A stretch of DNA of 64,000 nucleotides from Rhodococcus ruber (GTDB lineage Bacteria; Actinomycetota; Actinomycetes; Mycobacteriales; Mycobacteriaceae), in the NCBI RefSeq assembly GCF_027270735.1, contig NZ_JAPWIJ010000010.1:124001-188000 (forward strand). Reading direction: 5' to 3'. The notes below the pieces were generated by a model. That model had not been told where the DNA came from, ran no database searches, and saw only the letters and a program-made list of their open reading frames with translations. The translations under genes were made by a program, and so were the position numbers. Within the stretch, counting starts at the first letter, position 1; each line of letters opens with the position of its first letter. Of this stretch, positions 1 to 9,238 are shown one piece after another.

Positions 1-917
1 TCGACCCGATCGGGCGAAAGGGAGACGAAAAAGACCGCGGCACATACCGATACGACGGCAACCGCGGTGCCGACTGCGACCGCGATTCGAGAGAAGGCCG
101 GATTCCGCCGAGAGGGCGGCACGGTGACGTCGTCGAGCCACGCCGCCGACCGAGTCGTCACGGCACGGACGGACGGTGCCGGATCGAGATCCGCGCCGGC
201 CCGCCGATACAGCGACCTGGCGATATCGAGTCCGGTCAGCCACCTGGTGCTGCGATCGACGACGAGGTCGGCTCCACCGTTCGGCGGCGCCACCACGAAC
301 ACCTCGTCCGGGCAGTGCGAGACCGACGAACGAATGTAGTCACCGACAGCGTGCCGCCAGGCATCGTCATCGCCTGCACCGAAGGGGACGACGGCGCCGG
401 TGTCACCGCCGTGCGCCCCCGACGCGTCGATGACGAGCACGGACGTATCGAGAGCACCCACTTCGACGACGACCGCGGCGGTCGGCGCACGTTCACCCGA
501 AGACTCGATCGCCGCCGCGGCCGTCTCCACGAGCACCACCTCGTTCGCCGACGCCGCGAACGTAGCGCGAAGGAAACCCGTGCGCTCGTCGCCCCAGATC
601 GACGGATACGCGATCTCGAGCACGTCGAGCCCGTCGTGCACACCGACGCTCTGCAGTGCCGACCACACGATCCCGTGCAGCACTTCTCCTCGGTTCCATA
701 CCGAGTTGCCCACTGCGATCGACGGGTCGTCGATACACAGCAGGGGCGGTATCTCCCCAACTGCGTCGGCACGACCGAACACGAGGCGGCCACCTTCGAC
801 CGTTGCGAATGCCGAGCCGACGCTTTCTCGCGGTCCCTCGAGCGGGCCGCTCGTCGCGACGACCGAGATCTCGGTGTACCCCAGATGCACTGCCGCATAG
901 CGCCACGAATCGGTCAA
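1..917 (-). CDS. type VII secretion-associated protein (partial, C-terminus off the left edge)
   Basis: This is read in the frame that begins with a TTG at 917, overlapping the EccC stop by four bases (TTGA), and it stays open to the window edge for about 305 codons. The N-terminal two thirds are alpha/beta-like with segments such as AAVHLGYTEISVV and VLEIAYPSIWGDE. Near the edge a hydrophobic stretch (RIAVAVGTAVAVVSVCAAVF) looks like one membrane helix. Position and organisation match the Rv3446c-type protein that follows eccC in mycobacterial ESX-4 loci. Its function in T7SS is unknown; the N-terminus loosely recalls actin/Hsp70-like ATPase folds, which is only an impression. The start could also lie slightly downstream at a GTG. 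Confidence 0.75.
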   Translation of the reverse strand, partial: MTDSWRYAAVHLGYTEISVVATSGPLEGPRESVGSAFATVEGGRLVFGRADAVGEIPPLLCIDDPSIAVGNSVWNRGEVLHGIVWSALQSVGVHDGLDVLEIAYPSIWGDERTGFLRATFAASANEVVLVETAAAAIESSGERAPTAAVVVEVGALDTSVLVIDASGAHGGDTGAVVPFGAGDDDAWRHAVGDYIRSSVSHCPDEVFVVAPPNGGADLVVDRSTRWLTGLDIARSLYRRAGADLDPAPSVRAVTTRSAAWLDDVTVPPSRRNPAFSRIAVAVGTAVAVVSVCAAVFFVSLSPDRV

Positions 918-3900
918 CTGGAATGCCCGAGCTGAACGAGAGCCTGACCGGAGCGATTGACGAACACGCCACGTCCGGGCGGCATGGCACTGGGCCGTAC
1001 CGTCCCGAGCAGGTTCCCCTCGTCGCGGCTTCCGCTCATCACCAGACCCGGTGTCACCAGATCGCGTAGCCGACCGATGACCGGGTCGAACAGTGCCCGG
1101 CCTGCGCCGCCCGAGCGACGCGCCACGATGACGTGCAGTCCGATATCTCGTGCGTGCGGAAGGTGTTCCACCAACGGGGCCAGGGGGTTTCCCGATGACG
1201 TAGCCACCAGGTCGTAATCGTCGACGACGACGAACACCTCCGGACCGTCCCACCAGGACCGGTCGCGAAGCTGCTGTTGGGTCACGTCGGAGCCGGGCAT
1301 GCGGTCGCTCATACGACCGGCAAGATCGACGATCATGCTCGTCAAGGTCGCCTGTGAGGCCGCGTAGCCGGCGAGATGATCGGAATCGACTGTGCCGAGC
1401 AGAGTTCGGCGATAATCCGCCACGATGATCTTGACCCGATCGGACGAATTGGCCAAGGTGAGCGATCGACAGATCCCGCGCAGCAGAGAGGTCTTGCCGC
1501 ACTCGCTGTCGCCGAACACCACGAAGTGCGGATTCTCTGCGAAATCGAGCACCACCGGTGCCAACTCGGCCTCGTCGATGCCGATCGGAACTCCGAGTTC
1601 CGGAGTGCCACCACGCGTTCGAGGCCACGCATCGCCGAGCTGCGCGAGAACAGCCGTCCGTTCGAGCAACTCCGGCAGCATCCGAACCTTGGGCGCAGGG
1701 GTTCCCGTGGATGCTACGGAGATCGCAGCGACCGACTCACCGACAGCGCGGGACAGATCGTCGACGGAACTGCGCTGATCCACTCGAGGAAGCGCAATCG
1801 ACATGTGCAGACCTTCCCTGGTCATACCCCGGCCGGGCCGACCTTCCGGAACACTCGCCGCCTTCGCACGGCCCATGTCCGAATCCGACGGATCACCGAG
1901 GCGCAGTTCCAATCGGGTGCCGATCAGATCTTTGGTCGCAGGACGAACTTCGGCCCACCGCGACGCCGTGAGGATCAGATGCAGACCGAAGGCGAGGCCC
2001 TGGGTAGCCAAGGTGGCAATCGACTGCTCGAGGTTCTCGAAGTCGGATCTGATGGACGGCCACCCGTCGATGACGAGAAAGACGTCCCCGAACCGATCTT
2101 CGGGATCGACCGGTTGCGTCGCGCGTCGACGGCGAAACTCCGCCATCGAGTCGATTCCACGATCACGGAAAGTCTTTTCCCGCTGCCGCACTACGCCTGC
2201 AACCTCGGCCACGGTCCGCCGAACCCGATCGACGTCCAGCCTGTTGGCAACCGATCCGACGTGCGGAAGATCAGCCAGACCGGCCAGCGTTCCGCCACCG
2301 AAATCCAAGCAGTAGAACTGGATCTGCGCGGGTGAGTGCGTCATGGCCAGGGCCAGGATCAACGACCGAAGGGCCGTCGACTTCCCTGATTGCGGGGCTC
2401 CGACGATAGCGACGTGACCGGCTGCACCGGAGAGATCGACGGTCAACAGATCGCGGCGCTGATCGAACGGCCGGTCGATGATTCCGATCGGGGCACGCAG
2501 GTCGGTACGTGTATCGATGCGCCCGGTCAGGACCGACTCGGGCAGCAGCTGTGCCAACGTGGGAGCAGCATCGAGCGGTGGCAACCACACTTCGTGGGCC
2601 GGCATCCCACGCCCGCGTATTCGTCCGACGACCACATCGAGCACCGTTTCACCGGCATTCTCGGACTCGACCGGCTCCGGTTCGTCCACGGGAGCCTGCG
2701 CGGCCTGGATACGGCCGACATCGATCGAATCGAGTGGTACCGCATAGGCAGTGAATGCCCTCGGTCTGACGTCGGCTCCCAGCACGGCACGTGCACCGGC
2801 ACTGGACCGTGGCGGCTCGTAGGGACCGGAGACATAGGCCGCAGCAAACCTGACGATCTCGGCAGAATCGCACTTGAGGTAACCCGAACCGGGCTGCGCG
2901 GGAAGGTGGTATGCGTCGGGAACTCCGAGCACCGAGCGAGACTCGTTCGCGGAGAACGTCTTCAAGCCGATCCGGTACGACAGGTGACTGTCCAGACCGC
3001 GCAGTTTGCCCTCTTCGAGGCGCTGACTGGCCAGGAGCAAATGCATGTGCAGTGAACGCCCGAGCCTGCCGATCGCAACGAACAACTCGGCGAATTCCGG
3101 CTGCTGACTGAGCAACTCCGAAAATTCGTCGACCACCACGAACAGAGCGGGCATCGGTGCCAGATTCGCCCCCGCAGCGCGCGCCTTCTCGTAGTCCGAG
3201 ACGTTCGCGAAGTTTCCGGCCGAGCGCAACAACTCTTGCCGACGGTTCATCTCGCCGGCCAACGCGTCGCGCATTCGATCCACCAGCGCCAGATCTTCCG
3301 AGAGGTTGGTGATCACCGCGGCGACATGTGGTGCAGACTCGAGGCCTGCGAACGTCGCGCCGCCCTTGAAGTCGACGAGCACCAGGTTCAGCTGCTCGGG
3401 CGAGTGCGTCGTCACCAATCCGAGCACCAACGTGCGGAGAAACTCCGATTTCCCGGAACCCGTTGCACCGATGCACAATCCGTGCGGACCCATGCCGTTC
3501 TCGGCAGACTCCTTCAGATCGATCTCCACCGAGCTACCGTCGGGTGCAACACCTATCGGCACCCGCAGTCTGTCGCGGCCGCGACGCGTCCTCCAGGCCA
3601 GATCCGTATCGAGGGCACCGACATCGACAATGCCGACCAGACTGTTCCATCCCGAGACCCGCACCCCGTCGTCGCCGGAGGCATCGACCACCGACGACGC
3701 GGACGGTGCGCGAAACGGCGAGAGGCGTCTGGCCACGGCGTGCGCCTGGGTGGTACTCATCGAGTCCGCGACGGCGAACACCTCGACAGCGGTCCCGCTC
3801 ACCGCACCGATCGATCCGTTCTCGGCGAACAACTGGAGACCGCGCGACGCAGCGAGTCTGGGGCAGAGACCGGACAAGTCGATGATCGTGACGGAATCGA

Positions 3901-4912
3901 GGCCCGTGTCGGTGAGGTCGGTCGACCTGTTGTCGAGAAGTCCGCCGTCCACCACGATCACCAGCTGAACGACACCGGCAACCGGAACTGCCCCGCGTGC
4001 GAACCGATTTCGCAAGGCGAGCACATCGCCCAGTGCACTCTCGAGTTCGAGAAAGCTCCCGAAGATCATCCGAGCCGACCCGGCTGCGTCTCGTAGAGCG
4101 TCGTGCTGCGTGTGTGGAAGCCACTTGGTCCACTCCCATTGCTCCACGGTGTCCGGGCCGCAGACGATCGCGACCGCAACGTGGTCGGGGCCGTGAAAGC
4201 TGCACAGCGAGGTCAACATTGCGCGCACCATTGCTCGGGCACAGTCGCGATCGCCTGCTATCGACAGCGCAGCAAAGCCCCTCAGCGACACCGCCGTCGG
4301 CAGCGCGGACACCACCGAATGAGCCCGCACGAAACGGCGCAGCGACACCGCTGACACTGGCTCGAGCTCCTCCACCGGCCCTGTCTCGGGCGGCACCAGA
4401 CGGGTGGCCAGCCTTTGATCACCGAGGCCGACCCGCACATGAGCGAAATCGGGATCCGACTGTCGCCGCTCCCACATTCGCTCCGTTCCGGCAACCGACC
4501 ACAGGGACTCAGGTGCCGGGTGGCTCCATTCGAGGGCCCTGCGCTGCGCACGTTCCGTCTCGGCGACGTCGCGGCGCAGCTGATCGAGGTATCGAAGGTA
4601 GTCCTTACGGTCCTCGTTCGCCTCGGCCGTACGGGCTCCACCGGACTTGCCGCCGCCCGCCAGCATCCCCACCATCGACATCAGCATCATGGCCGGGAAC
4701 ATCAGCATCATCGGGTTGGCCGCTGCACCCGATGTGAACATCAGCGCGACCATGCCGACCATCGCCGCGACCATCACCAACGGCATCAGCTTCATCAGCA
4801 AATTGCCGGGAACTGCGCGCGGAATCTCGGGTGGTGGCTGCAGATCGACCTCACCGCCCGGCGACCGGGGCACTCCCCTGCGTGCGCCGCGAACGAAGCG
4901 CACGGTACTCAT
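914..4912 (-). CDS. eccC: type VII secretion ATPase EccC (fused EccCa-EccCb), ESX-4 type
   Basis: EccC is the FtsK/SpoIIIE-type motor of the T7SS membrane complex; it recognises WXG100 substrates and powers export. The chosen ATG gives 1332 residues starting MSTVRFVRGARRG, the usual EccC opening followed by a proline-rich stretch; a longer upstream reading lacks family similarity. Two membrane helices lie at about residues 38-85. Three P-loop ATPase domains follow, with Walker A at about 482 (GATGSGKSE), 837 (GAPQSGKST) and 1134 (GDSECGKTS). Only the first has a full Walker B with Asp-Glu (VVVDEF); the second and third end in DGW and DDY, as is usual in this family. ESX-4 carries both halves as one chain. 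The next gene downstream overlaps its stop. Confidence 0.95.
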   Translation of the reverse strand: MSTVRFVRGARRGVPRSPGGEVDLQPPPEIPRAVPGNLLMKLMPLVMVAAMVGMVALMFTSGAAANPMMLMFPAMMLMSMVGMLAGGGKSGGARTAEANEDRKDYLRYLDQLRRDVAETERAQRRALEWSHPAPESLWSVAGTERMWERRQSDPDFAHVRVGLGDQRLATRLVPPETGPVEELEPVSAVSLRRFVRAHSVVSALPTAVSLRGFAALSIAGDRDCARAMVRAMLTSLCSFHGPDHVAVAIVCGPDTVEQWEWTKWLPHTQHDALRDAAGSARMIFGSFLELESALGDVLALRNRFARGAVPVAGVVQLVIVVDGGLLDNRSTDLTDTGLDSVTIIDLSGLCPRLAASRGLQLFAENGSIGAVSGTAVEVFAVADSMSTTQAHAVARRLSPFRAPSASSVVDASGDDGVRVSGWNSLVGIVDVGALDTDLAWRTRRGRDRLRVPIGVAPDGSSVEIDLKESAENGMGPHGLCIGATGSGKSEFLRTLVLGLVTTHSPEQLNLVLVDFKGGATFAGLESAPHVAAVITNLSEDLALVDRMRDALAGEMNRRQELLRSAGNFANVSDYEKARAAGANLAPMPALFVVVDEFSELLSQQPEFAELFVAIGRLGRSLHMHLLLASQRLEEGKLRGLDSHLSYRIGLKTFSANESRSVLGVPDAYHLPAQPGSGYLKCDSAEIVRFAAAYVSGPYEPPRSSAGARAVLGADVRPRAFTAYAVPLDSIDVGRIQAAQAPVDEPEPVESENAGETVLDVVVGRIRGRGMPAHEVWLPPLDAAPTLAQLLPESVLTGRIDTRTDLRAPIGIIDRPFDQRRDLLTVDLSGAAGHVAIVGAPQSGKSTALRSLILALAMTHSPAQIQFYCLDFGGGTLAGLADLPHVGSVANRLDVDRVRRTVAEVAGVVRQREKTFRDRGIDSMAEFRRRRATQPVDPEDRFGDVFLVIDGWPSIRSDFENLEQSIATLATQGLAFGLHLILTASRWAEVRPATKDLIGTRLELRLGDPSDSDMGRAKAASVPEGRPGRGMTREGLHMSIALPRVDQRSSVDDLSRAVGESVAAISVASTGTPAPKVRMLPELLERTAVLAQLGDAWPRTRGGTPELGVPIGIDEAELAPVVLDFAENPHFVVFGDSECGKTSLLRGICRSLTLANSSDRVKIIVADYRRTLLGTVDSDHLAGYAASQATLTSMIVDLAGRMSDRMPGSDVTQQQLRDRSWWDGPEVFVVVDDYDLVATSSGNPLAPLVEHLPHARDIGLHVIVARRSGGAGRALFDPVIGRLRDLVTPGLVMSGSRDEGNLLGTVRPSAMPPGRGVFVNRSGQALVQLGHSS

Positions 4913-5163
4913 CGATCCGCCCCCACGGCTGCGCCCCCACAACTGAACTCGCTGCGGCCTCCCCCCGAGGCCACGTGGACGACAGGCTAACGCATCGAAG
5001 ACCGGACGGTCCACGCACACTCGGAGCGTCTCCCCACGCCGCGCCGTCGTCGGCGCTGTACTGCGCGTGAAGGCCGCGAGAAATAGAACACCGCCCCACG
5101 CCGTTACACATCTATGCGGCTTCCCTTGCCGCGCGCTCGACGAACGAAAGGCTGGCCCCCACC
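4913..5163. other. divergent intergenic region between eccC and the luciferase-like gene
   Basis: These 251 bases must hold the promoters for the leftward eccC unit and the rightward monooxygenase gene. No coding sequence with family similarity was seen, and I could not pick out convincing -35/-10 boxes. The eccC start is preceded on the minus strand by a G-rich stretch (GGGGGCGGAT) that can serve as ribosome binding site. Confidence 0.5.
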
Positions 5164-6153
5164 GTGTCCGTACCCCTGTCAATCCTCGATCTCGCTCATG
5201 TGGGCGAGGGTGAATCAGTCCGCGACAGCTTCGACGCCAGCGTCACGCTCGCTCAGCACGCCGAAAACTGGGGATACCGACGCATCTGGTACGCCGAGCA
5301 CCACAACATGAAGTCGATCGCGTCGTCCGCTACGTCGGTGCTCATCGGCCACGTCGCTGCACACACCGAGAAGATCCGACTCGGGTCCGGCGGCATCATG
5401 CTCCCCAATCACGCGCCGCTGACCATCGCCGAGCAGTTCGGCACATTGGCGACGCTGCACCCGGGCAGGATCGACCTCGGCCTGGGCCGCGCCCCTGGAA
5501 GCGACCAGGTGACGATGCGGGCGATGCGCCGCGATCCCGCGTCCGCAGATCGTTTTCCCCAGGATGTCCAGGAATTGCAGGGGTATCTGTCGACGGAGTC
5601 GCTGATTCCCGGGGTGAGCGCAACGCCGGGTGCCGGCACCGAGGTGCCGCTCTACATTCTGGGATCCTCACTGTTCGGTGCTCAGCTCGCCGCAGCACTC
5701 GGATTGCCTTACGCCTTCGCCTCGCACTTCGCACCCGATGCGCTCGAACGGGCCGTCGAGATCTACCGCCGTGACTTCCAGCCGTCGGCACAGCTTGCCG
5801 AGCCGCATCTGATCGTGGGTGTCAACGTGATCGCGGCGGATTCGCTCGCCGACGCGCAGGCGCAGTTCCTCCGCACCAAGCGCAGCCGCGTCAGCCTGCT
5901 GCTCGGACGGGGCCGGACCTTCACCGACGAAGAAGCCGACATGGTCCTCGAAGCGCCGGCAGGACAACAGATCGCGAACATGACCAAGTACTCGGCAGTC
6001 GGTACGCCGGACATGGTCAGGGATTACCTCGATCGATTCGCCGAGCGCACGGGTGCCGACGAGCTGATCGTCGCCTCCGGGGTGTCCGATCGAGCATCCT
6101 GGCTACGCTCCTTCGAGTTGCTCGCACAGGTGAGCGAGCTCGTTGCAGCCTGA
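5164..6153 (+). CDS. LLM-class flavin-dependent oxidoreductase (luciferase-like monooxygenase)
   Basis: This 329-residue protein starts at a GTG ([13 protein letters not shown]). It has the bacterial-luciferase TIM-barrel pattern: RIWYAEHHN near residue 40, [16 protein letters not shown] near 70-85 and [15 protein letters not shown] near 105-120, which is typical of the LLM/MsnO8-like subgroup using reduced FMN or F420. The substrate is unknown. The gene lies between the divergent eccC and eccD genes inside the ESX-4 locus but has no known role in secretion, so it is probably a passenger of the divergent promoter region. The family call is firm; the cofactor and reaction are not resolved. Confidence 0.88.
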   Translation: MSVPLSILDLAHVGEGESVRDSFDASVTLAQHAENWGYRRIWYAEHHNMKSIASSATSVLIGHVAAHTEKIRLGSGGIMLPNHAPLTIAEQFGTLATLHPGRIDLGLGRAPGSDQVTMRAMRRDPASADRFPQDVQELQGYLSTESLIPGVSATPGAGTEVPLYILGSSLFGAQLAAALGLPYAFASHFAPDALERAVEIYRRDFQPSAQLAEPHLIVGVNVIAADSLADAQAQFLRTKRSRVSLLLGRGRTFTDEEADMVLEAPAGQQIANMTKYSAVGTPDMVRDYLDRFAERTGADELIVASGVSDRASWLRSFELLAQVSELVAA

Positions 6154-6216
6154 TCGCGAGTAATCGAGCAGCGTGACGGACGATCGCGTGTCGCCGTGAT
6201 GTCGTAGGGTGTGCAC

Positions 6217-6244
6217 GCAGATGCCCCGTGGGGCGGGCATCTGC
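6217..6244 (+). promoter_or_regulatory. hairpin between the monooxygenase gene and eccD
   Basis: A perfect 10-bp inverted repeat (GCAGATGCCC / GGGCATCTGC) with an 8-base loop lies 63 bases after the monooxygenase stop and 31 bases before the eccD start. There is no T-run after it, so it may be a weak terminator of the upstream gene or a 5' leader structure of eccD. A strong G-rich ribosome binding site follows at 6264-6270. Confidence 0.5.
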
Positions 6245-6275
6245 ACGCGAACAGTACGCATCCGGGGGGATCTTC

Positions 6276-7844
6276 ATGACACGCGCCGACAGCCGTCCAT
6301 CGGTCGGCCCAATGCCGTCGGCCACCGCAACAGACGCGAACCGCCGAGCATCGGGAACGAATTCGGTATTCGCGCAGGACGTCTGCCGGGTAACGGTGTC
6401 GGCAAGGTCCACCCAGGTGGACATGGCGCTGCCAGTGGGCGTTCCGGTGTCGCTGCTCGTACCAGGGATCATCGACATGATTGCCGGAGTGGAGCCTGCG
6501 GAACGACGCAGAGATGCCGGAGTGGAGCCTGCGGAACGACGCGGGAGCGTCGGATACGACGGGGATTCCGAGTCCGAGGGTATCCCCGTGGCGTGGACGC
6601 TTGCTCGGATCGGGTTGCCTCCGCTGTCACCGACGGCGACCTTGGCCGAGCTGTCGGTCCGCGATGGTGAGTTGCTCGTCTTGGGCGTCGCCGAGCGGCC
6701 CGCACCGGCTCCGCTTTTCGACGACCTCATGTATTCCGTTGCGAGAGCGGGCAACGACGACGTTCCGCACTGGACGGCAGGCACTGCGCGAACTGCGGGC
6801 TCGGTCGTCACCGGGGCCATGGTGTTGCTGGCGTGCGCTGTGGTGTTGCGTGGACCGATTCGCGCCGGAGCCGAGAACGTCGGCAGTCTCGTAGAAGGGC
6901 TCGCCGCGGTCACCGCGTCGATTCTCTTCGCGATCGCGGGGATGATTCTGGGGCGGGTGTACCGGCAGGACGCGGTCGCGGTGCTCTTCGGTGGGTGTGC
7001 CTTTGCGCTGATGTTCACCGGCGGAACTCTGCTGGTGCCTGGACAATTCGGTGCGGCGCAGCTGATGCTGGGCTCGGCGATGGCAGGCGCAACAGCCCTG
7101 CTGTCTCTGCGGATCGGCGGAACCGGCTTTGCGGTGTTCACCGCCGCGATCGTGCTGGCGTCGCTGACGTTCGTCGCGGCCGTGTGCACCCTGTTCACCA
7201 CGATGTCCGACGCAGCGATCGGGACTGCGGCATCCCTGATCGGTCTGGCAGGAATTGCCGTCTCTGCGCGCGTGTCGATGATGCAGGCCAAGTTGCCGCT
7301 TCCACCGGTGCCCACTGCGGGCGCACCGCTGGACACAGTCGAGGAAGCCGAACTCGATGCGATCTCTTTCGCCGATCTGCAGGGTGCCGCAGCACGGGCT
7401 CGGAGTTACCTGACCGGCCTGCTGCTGGCGTTCACGGTTGCCGTGGTGGTCGGCGTTCTCGTTGCGGCGGCGGACGGCACCGGGGGCGGAGTCCAATGGC
7501 CTGCGGTCGCGCTCGCGGCGCTGTGTGCTCTTGTTCTGCTTCTGCGCGGCCGTACCTATGCTGTTGTGGTGCACGCAGTTCCGCTTGTCGCCGGCGGGAC
7601 GACGATCGTGCTCTCGCTCCTCGTCGGTGCCGTGATCGCATTGCCCGAATATGCTCTCGCTTTGTTCGGCGTGGCAATGGCCGGAGCCGTGACGGCATCG
7701 ATCTTCGGCGCATTCGTGCCGACACGCACGTACTCGCCCGTGATGCGAAGATCGGCCGAGCTACTCGAGTATGCCGTCATCGCCCTGGTCATACCGGTAG
7801 CCGTATGGGTGTGCGGGTTGTACAGCATCGTCCGCGGGCTGTGA
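6276..7844 (+). CDS. eccD: type VII secretion integral membrane protein EccD
   Basis: EccD is the multi-spanning membrane subunit of the T7SS channel. The ATG at 6276 follows a GGGGGGA ribosome binding site and gives 522 residues; upstream in-frame codons lack one. Residues 1-150 correspond to the cytosolic ubiquitin-like domain (VCRVTVSARSTQVDMALP, then the AWTLARIGLPPL region). The rest contains roughly eleven hydrophobic helices from about residue 175 to the end. Within the ubiquitin-like domain an 11-residue stretch is duplicated in tandem (AGVEPAERR occurs twice), caused by a 33-base repeat. The stop codon overlaps the start of mycP (GTGA), implying translational coupling. Confidence 0.92.
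   Translation: MTRADSRPSVGPMPSATATDANRRASGTNSVFAQDVCRVTVSARSTQVDMALPVGVPVSLLVPGIIDMIAGVEPAERRRDAGVEPAERRGSVGYDGDSESEGIPVAWTLARIGLPPLSPTATLAELSVRDGELLVLGVAERPAPAPLFDDLMYSVARAGNDDVPHWTAGTARTAGSVVTGAMVLLACAVVLRGPIRAGAENVGSLVEGLAAVTASILFAIAGMILGRVYRQDAVAVLFGGCAFALMFTGGTLLVPGQFGAAQLMLGSAMAGATALLSLRIGGTGFAVFTAAIVLASLTFVAAVCTLFTTMSDAAIGTAASLIGLAGIAVSARVSMMQAKLPLPPVPTAGAPLDTVEEAELDAISFADLQGAAARARSYLTGLLLAFTVAVVVGVLVAAADGTGGGVQWPAVALAALCALVLLLRGRTYAVVVHAVPLVAGGTTIVLSLLVGAVIALPEYALALFGVAMAGAVTASIFGAFVPTRTYSPVMRRSAELLEYAVIALVIPVAVWVCGLYSIVRGL
6482..6542 (+). repeat. 33-base tandem duplication inside eccD
   Basis: A 28-base identical block occurs at 6482-6509 and again at 6515-6542, offset by 33 bases. 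The reading frame is kept, so the protein simply carries AGVEPAERR twice in the loop of its ubiquitin-like domain. Confidence 0.9.
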
Positions 7845-9232
7845 CGCCGCGTAGGCGGCACACAATCGTCGTGGCGGTGCTGACTGCCGTCGCTGTGTTG
7901 TCGAATGCAGCGCTCGGGGTGTCTCCCGCCCGTGCCGAACGTCCCCTGATCGATCCCGCTCAGTTACCCCCGCCGGGCGCTCCCGCCCCTCTCGAGCCCA
8001 CGGAGCAGAAAAATGCCTGCGCCCTTCCGTCCGGGACAACCGACCCGCAGGACATTCCGACCGCTCTGAAGGCGCTGGACTTCGCGTCGGTCTGGCCCAT
8101 CACTCGCGGGGCCGGCCAGGTGGTTGCCGTCATCGACACCGGTGTCACTGCTCATCCGCGCTTACCGGGTCTGATTCCGGGCGGCGATTACGTCAGTGCG
8201 GGTGACGGGTTGTTCGATTGCGATGCGCACGGCACCATGGTGGCCGGTCTGATCGCCGCGCACACCGCGCCGGGCAGTGGATTCGCCGGCGGTGCCCCGG
8301 ATGCACGCATACTCTCGATTCGCCAGTCCAGCAATGTTTTTCAAATTGTCGACAACCGACCCGACGAGGAGAAGGCAGCCGAGCCGGAGAATGCCGCGGG
8401 TTACGGGAACGTGCGCACGATGGCCATGGCCATCAGGACGGCGGTCGACTCGGGGGCGTCGGTCATCAACATTTCGGAGGTGGCCTGTGTACCCGCGGGA
8501 GGCGGTGTGGCAGATGCTCCCCTCGGAGCCGCGGTGCAGTACGCCGTCCGTGAGAGAAATGTCGTCGTCGTTGCTGCAGCGGGAAATCTGGGCGGGTCGG
8601 CTTGCCAGGCGCAGAATCCACGCACCGATCCGCTTCGGCCCGATGCGGATCCATGGAACGGCTTCGCGACCATCGCAACCCCGGCATGGTTCGACGACGT
8701 GCTGACCGTCGGTTCGGTCGAATCGGATGGCACGCCGTCCTCGTTCAGCCTGGCGGGTCCGTGGGTCGACGTCGCCGCGCCGGGCTCGAACATGACCTCG
8801 CTGTCGCCTTCGGGCAGCGGACTGGCGAACGGCACCCGGGGCAACGACGGGGTGAATCCCATGACCGGAACCAGTTTCGCGGCACCGCTGGTGGCTGCGG
8901 TCGCGGCGCTGGTGCGCGCCCACCGACCCGAGCTGACGGCGCTCGAAGTGGTGGACCGAATCGAGCGAACGGCGCACGCACCGGCCGAGGGATGGAACCC
9001 GCTGGTCGGCCACGGCGTCGTCGATCCACTCGCAGCGGTAACCGATCTCGTGGTGCCTGCACCTCGTGCTGCGCCCGCTCACAGCGTTGCGATGAGCGCG
9101 CCGCTTCCACCTCCTGCACCGGATCATCGACCGAGAACTGCAGCGGTGACCGGTTCGGTACTGGTCGCGGTAGTCCTGGCGCTCGGCCTCGCGCTGTCGA
9201 TACCTCTGCGTCGACGGGGCCGGACGGGCTGA
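7841..9232 (+). CDS. mycP: mycosin, type VII secretion-associated subtilisin-like serine protease MycP
   Basis: Mycosins are membrane-anchored subtilases that stabilise the T7SS complex and process some substrates. The GTG at 7841 overlaps the eccD stop (GTGA) and gives 463 residues; the longer open frame upstream is a shadow of eccD. A signal peptide (residues 1-32, ending SPARA) precedes the catalytic domain. The triad is complete: Asp99 (VVAVIDTG), His130 (DAHGTMVAG), Ser345 (GTSFAAP), with oxyanion Asn249 (AAAGN). A C-terminal helix (VLVAVVLALGLALSIPLRR) anchors the enzyme outside the membrane with a short Arg-rich cytosolic tail. It ends 6 bases from the convergent eccB gene. Confidence 0.95.
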   Translation: MTPRRRHTIVVAVLTAVAVLSNAALGVSPARAERPLIDPAQLPPPGAPAPLEPTEQKNACALPSGTTDPQDIPTALKALDFASVWPITRGAGQVVAVIDTGVTAHPRLPGLIPGGDYVSAGDGLFDCDAHGTMVAGLIAAHTAPGSGFAGGAPDARILSIRQSSNVFQIVDNRPDEEKAAEPENAAGYGNVRTMAMAIRTAVDSGASVINISEVACVPAGGGVADAPLGAAVQYAVRERNVVVVAAAGNLGGSACQAQNPRTDPLRPDADPWNGFATIATPAWFDDVLTVGSVESDGTPSSFSLAGPWVDVAAPGSNMTSLSPSGSGLANGTRGNDGVNPMTGTSFAAPLVAAVAALVRAHRPELTALEVVDRIERTAHAPAEGWNPLVGHGVVDPLAAVTDLVVPAPRAAPAHSVAMSAPLPPPAPDHRPRTAAVTGSVLVAVVLALGLALSIPLRRRGRTG

Positions 9233-9238
9233 TGTGAG

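Noticed and set aside
6833..7840. An upstream extension of mycP making a 799-residue protein
   Set aside because: The extension overlaps eccD in another frame and is Arg/Ser-rich without similarity; the signal peptide begins at the GTG that overlaps the eccD stop.
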